15,469 nucleotides of DNA, from assembly GCA_050251575.1 (NCBI GenBank), contig JBFWMP010000056.1:1-15469 (forward strand), read 5' to 3'. A program made the position numbers and the translations under genes. This document shows, in pieces, positions 12,561 through 15,469 of this stretch (position 1 is its first letter; every line of letters begins with the position of its first letter). The notes under the pieces were generated by a model, which saw only the letters and a program-made list of their open reading frames with translations, did no database searches and was not told the origin of the DNA. The DNA is from X23 sp050251575 (GTDB taxonomy: Bacteria > Bacillota > Clostridia > SK-Y3).

Positions 12561-13271
12561 ATGGAGAAAAAAGTTTTGATGAAGGTAGAGGATATCAGTA
12601 AAAATTATCAAATGGGGGAAGTGATGGTAAAAGCCCTTGAAGGTGCAAATTTTGAATTGTACGAAGGAGAATTTGTTGTCATTTTGGGACCTAGTGGCTC
12701 GGGAAAGAGTACTTTACTCAATATCCTTGGTGGTATGGATTTGCCGTCAGAAGGCCGGGTGTTGATAAAAGACGAGGAGATAACAAAGTATAATGACCGG
12801 AAATTGACAGCCTACAGACGAGATAAGGTCGGTTTTGTTTTTCAGTTTTATAATTTGATGGCAAATCTGACAGGTCGGGAAAATGTTGAACTAGCCACTG
12901 AAATGTGTAAGAATGCTTTGAATATTGACGAGATTATGGAAGAAGTCGGACTGGGTGATAGAAAAAATCACTTTCCTTCTCAAATGAGCGGAGGAGAGCA
13001 GCAGCGTGTAGCGATTGCGAGAGCGGTTGCAAAGAATCCTCTACTACTGCTTTGTGATGAACCTACCGGTGCTTTGGATTTTAAAACAGGTGTAATGATT
13101 TTATCCTTGCTTCATAAAATTAACCGGACTCTTCATAAAACTGTAGTCATTATTACACATAATATGGCAATCGGAGAAATGGCAGACCGTGTTATCAAGA
13201 TGAGAAGCGGTAAGATTATTGAAAACAGACAAAATGCAAGTCCAATTTCTCCGGAAAGGATCGAATGGTAA
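12561..13271 (+). CDS. ABC transporter ATP-binding protein (MacB/LolD type)
   Basis: This 236-residue nucleotide-binding subunit has complete motifs: Walker A GPSGSGKST (43-51), Q-loop Gln at 95, signature MSGGEQQ (142-148), Walker B LLLLCDEPTGALD (161-173), and switch His in ITHN (200). The LTAYRRDKVGFVFQFYNLM region and DEPTGALD are typical of the MacB/LolD/FtsE class that pairs with FtsX-like permeases, not of importers. The start ATG at 12561 follows GGAAAGGGGGAGG. The stop overlaps the permease start by one base (TAATG), which couples the two subunits. The substrate cannot be told; lipids, peptide antibiotics or lipoproteins are usual for the class. Confidence 0.95.
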   Translation: MEKKVLMKVEDISKNYQMGEVMVKALEGANFELYEGEFVVILGPSGSGKSTLLNILGGMDLPSEGRVLIKDEEITKYNDRKLTAYRRDKVGFVFQFYNLMANLTGRENVELATEMCKNALNIDEIMEEVGLGDRKNHFPSQMSGGEQQRVAIARAVAKNPLLLLCDEPTGALDFKTGVMILSLLHKINRTLHKTVVIITHNMAIGEMADRVIKMRSGKIIENRQNASPISPERIEW

Positions 13272-15469
13272 TGAAAAAATTGGATCTCCGATTACTGCGG
13301 ATGATAAAGCATTCCAAAGGACAATTCATATCGATTACCGTGATTATAGCAGTTGCTTTATGCATTTACATGTTGTTCAGTATGACTACTATTAATATAA
13401 GAAATGCAGTAAATACCTATTATAACCTTACCAATGTAAACGATATCCACGTACAACTCATAAAAATTCCCCAAGGTGCTGTGAGTGAATTAAAGACAGT
13501 GGAGGGAGTCAAAGAGGTTCAAGGGAGGATTAGCTTCGATGTACCGCTGCGGGTCAGCAGTAAGGATGAGAAGGTGAATATTCGTTTGATTTCCATCCCA
13601 GAAGATTATGAGAAGATTAATAAACTGTACCGTTTAAGCGGTCAGCGTATAAAGATAGGAAATGACAACGTCATTTTGTTGGATCAGTTTGCCAAGGCTA
13701 GAAATATAGAAGAGGGAGATAACATATCTCCTTATATCAATGGTCGGGTCTATGATTTGGGGGTGACTGGGGTTGCGTCCAGTTCGGAGTTTGTTTATCT
13801 GATGGAGAATGAGCAGTCTCTTATGCCGGCGGCTGAAAAATTCGGTGTGGCTTATGTGAGTGAAGCTTTTTCCCAATCTGTTTACGGATACAGGGATAGC
13901 TATAATGAGCTGCTTATTACAGTTAAGAATCAAGATGAAGTAGATGATGTCGTTGACCGAGTTGAGAAAAAGCTGAATAAATATGGTATAAAGCGAATCA
14001 CTAAACTGGAGGATCAGTTAAGCAATAATGTACTCACTCAAAAGGTGGAAGGAATTGAACAGATGGCAGACGTCCTTCCGGTTTTGTTCCTGATCATTGC
14101 TGCCATCATTATATCTATTATACTTTCAAGGATTGTAAACAATGATAGGATGGCTATTGGTGTGTTAAAGGCTGTAGGCTACGGTAATTTAAGTATTTTG
14201 TCTCATTATACCAAATATGCTCTTTTGATAGGACTGATTGGTTCTGTTATTGGCATTGCAGCAGGGATTTTTTTAGCAGGTCCTATGATTCGGGTATTTG
14301 TTTCCTATTTTAATATTCCTTTAGCCAATATAGAAATATACTATGGGTATATATTTAAAGCAATTCTGTTAACCAGTGTTTTCTGTATAGCATCGGGATT
14401 GTTCGGTGCGAGGAACGTAATTGGGATTATGCCTGCTGATTCTATGAGACCGGAAGCGCCTAAAGCAGGAAAGCGGGTATTTCTTGAAAAGGTTGGTTTT
14501 ATTTGGAATAGGCTTACCTTTAGTTGGAAAATGGTAATTCGAAATATCATGAGAAACAAACGCCGGTTTATATTTCTGGTATTGGGATTGGCTTTAACGT
14601 ATAGTATCAATACTGTTCCCCTTTTTATGGGAGATGTTATGCCCATCATGTTTAGATTACAGTATGAAGAATATCAAAAGATGGATTACACATTAGAGTT
14701 TAGTCATCCTATGAATGAAAGCGTTGTTGATGATTTGAAACATCTGATTAATGCAGATAAAATTGAATCGAAACTTGAATATCCTTTTGAATTGACTAAC
14801 AGCTGGAGGAAAAAGACTGTCAATATCGTTGGGGTGCCCCAGGATACTTCCCTTTATGAGTTTAGGAATGTTAACGGTAAAATAGCAAAATTACAGAAGA
14901 GTGGGATTTTCGTTACAAAAGCACTGGCAAAAACACTTAGCGTAAAACAAGGAGACAGGATTACTATTAAAAGTTTTTTACCCGGTAAGAAAGATGTCAC
15001 AGTGGAAATAAGCGGCATTATTGAGCAATATATGGGGATGAATGCCTACATGGATATTAAGACGATGGGGCGACTGTTGATGGAAAAAGAAATGGTCACA
15101 GGAGTATCCATTGCGTCCACTGATGATGTAAAAGAGAAATTAAAGGATGTAAAAAATATTTCTTCAGTTCGATCAGTTGCTGATATGAAGAACTCATTTC
15201 TGGAGTATCTGGATACAATGGCGGTGGCGGTAAGTTTATATATGTTATTTGGAGGAATACTGGGTTTTGCAATTATCTATAATTCAACAATTATCAGCAT
15301 ATCTGAACGGAATATGGAATTTGCGTCACTCCGAGTGATGGGGTTTGATAAAAAGGACATCTATCGAATGATCAGCAAGGAAAATATTTTGATGACAATA
15401 GTAGCAATAGTCATCGGAATTCCGCTTGGCAGGGGAATGATTGGCGGAATGGTGGAATCATTCAGTTCA
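13271..15469 (+). CDS. FtsX-like ABC transporter permease (3' end beyond window)
   Basis: An ATG at 13271 opens a frame that stays open to the last base: 733 residues with no stop. It begins MKKLDLRLLRMIKHSKGQFI and has one helix (about residues 18-38), followed by a large extracytoplasmic domain to about 265. Next come three helices with the FtsX consensus (residues about 267-380, including NNDRMAIGVLKAVGYGNLSI). A second repeat follows: an ISWKMVIRNIMRNK-like 'RN' amphipathic stretch, a helix at about 430-455, a second extracytoplasmic domain, and a helix near 650-675 leading into NMEFASLRVMGFDKKDI. This double-FtsX layout is that of permeases of about 780-850 residues, so only the last helices are missing. 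It forms the exporter with the preceding ATPase. Confidence 0.92.
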   Translation, partial: MKKLDLRLLRMIKHSKGQFISITVIIAVALCIYMLFSMTTINIRNAVNTYYNLTNVNDIHVQLIKIPQGAVSELKTVEGVKEVQGRISFDVPLRVSSKDEKVNIRLISIPEDYEKINKLYRLSGQRIKIGNDNVILLDQFAKARNIEEGDNISPYINGRVYDLGVTGVASSSEFVYLMENEQSLMPAAEKFGVAYVSEAFSQSVYGYRDSYNELLITVKNQDEVDDVVDRVEKKLNKYGIKRITKLEDQLSNNVLTQKVEGIEQMADVLPVLFLIIAAIIISIILSRIVNNDRMAIGVLKAVGYGNLSILSHYTKYALLIGLIGSVIGIAAGIFLAGPMIRVFVSYFNIPLANIEIYYGYIFKAILLTSVFCIASGLFGARNVIGIMPADSMRPEAPKAGKRVFLEKVGFIWNRLTFSWKMVIRNIMRNKRRFIFLVLGLALTYSINTVPLFMGDVMPIMFRLQYEEYQKMDYTLEFSHPMNESVVDDLKHLINADKIESKLEYPFELTNSWRKKTVNIVGVPQDTSLYEFRNVNGKIAKLQKSGIFVTKALAKTLSVKQGDRITIKSFLPGKKDVTVEISGIIEQYMGMNAYMDIKTMGRLLMEKEMVTGVSIASTDDVKEKLKDVKNISSVRSVADMKNSFLEYLDTMAVAVSLYMLFGGILGFAIIYNSTIISISERNMEFASLRVMGFDKKDIYRMISKENILMTIVAIVIGIPLGRGMIGGMVESFSS

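Noticed and set aside
13634..14649. Minus-strand ORFs of about 100 codons within the permease region
   Set aside because: They are shadows of the 733-codon FtsX permease frame, which is continuous and has clear family motifs.

Overview
The window looks like chromosomal DNA of a low-GC, spore-forming Firmicute, most likely a member of the Clostridia. The reasons are AT-rich intergenic DNA, strong AGGAGG-type ribosome binding sites, a SpoIIM-family protein, TTGAAA/TATAAT-type promoters, and palindromic repeats that I associate with clostridial genomes. The species cannot be named from this sequence. It is a draft scaffold: exactly 100 Ns (8946-9045) sit between two identical 127-bp contig ends, so that junction is an assembly product.

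Layout. (1) 1-1200 is the 3' nine-tenths of a glucarate dehydratase gene (gudD), followed by a rho-independent terminator and a MITE-like palindrome. (2) 1457-1855 (minus) is a small unrecognised Asn/Ser-rich protein. (3) 2106-7154 is a tight five-gene operon with overlapping genes: a polytopic membrane protein, a DUF4129 protein, a DUF4350 protein, a MoxR AAA+ ATPase and a DUF58 protein. A good sigma-A-type promoter (1992-2020) precedes it. (4) A SpoIIM-family membrane protein (minus) meets the operon tail-to-tail, sharing a TTAA that holds both stop codons. An RDD-family membrane protein runs divergently from it. Together regions 3 and 4 form the recurring MoxR/DUF58/DUF4129/DUF4350/SpoIIM/RDD membrane neighbourhood, whose function is still poorly known. 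(5) 9163-9900 is a decayed zone: two tiny ORFs, a frameshifted C-terminal remnant of what looks like a DUF438/PAS sensor protein, and REP-like repeat halves. (6) 9901-11777 is a DUF2157 membrane protein translationally coupled to a GDYXXLXY-domain protein, closed by a 31-bp perfect hairpin. (7) 11858 to the end is a TetR-regulated ABC exporter operon: TetR/AcrR repressor, MacB/LolD-type ATPase and a large FtsX-type permease cut by the window edge. A near-consensus promoter with a palindromic putative operator at its start site precedes it.

How the genes work together. In the MoxR module the AAA+ ATPase probably acts as a chaperone-like remodeller on the DUF58 vWA-like protein. The DUF4129, DUF4350, SpoIIM and RDD proteins would provide the membrane-embedded parts. 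The ATPase and permease of the last operon should form one mechanotransmission-type exporter controlled by the TetR protein. I see no rRNA, tRNA, CRISPR array, intact transposase or phage gene. The least explained items are the DUF4350 gene's apparent ATA/ATC start behind a perfect ribosome binding site, the REP-like family around the decayed PAS gene, and the small minus-strand protein.
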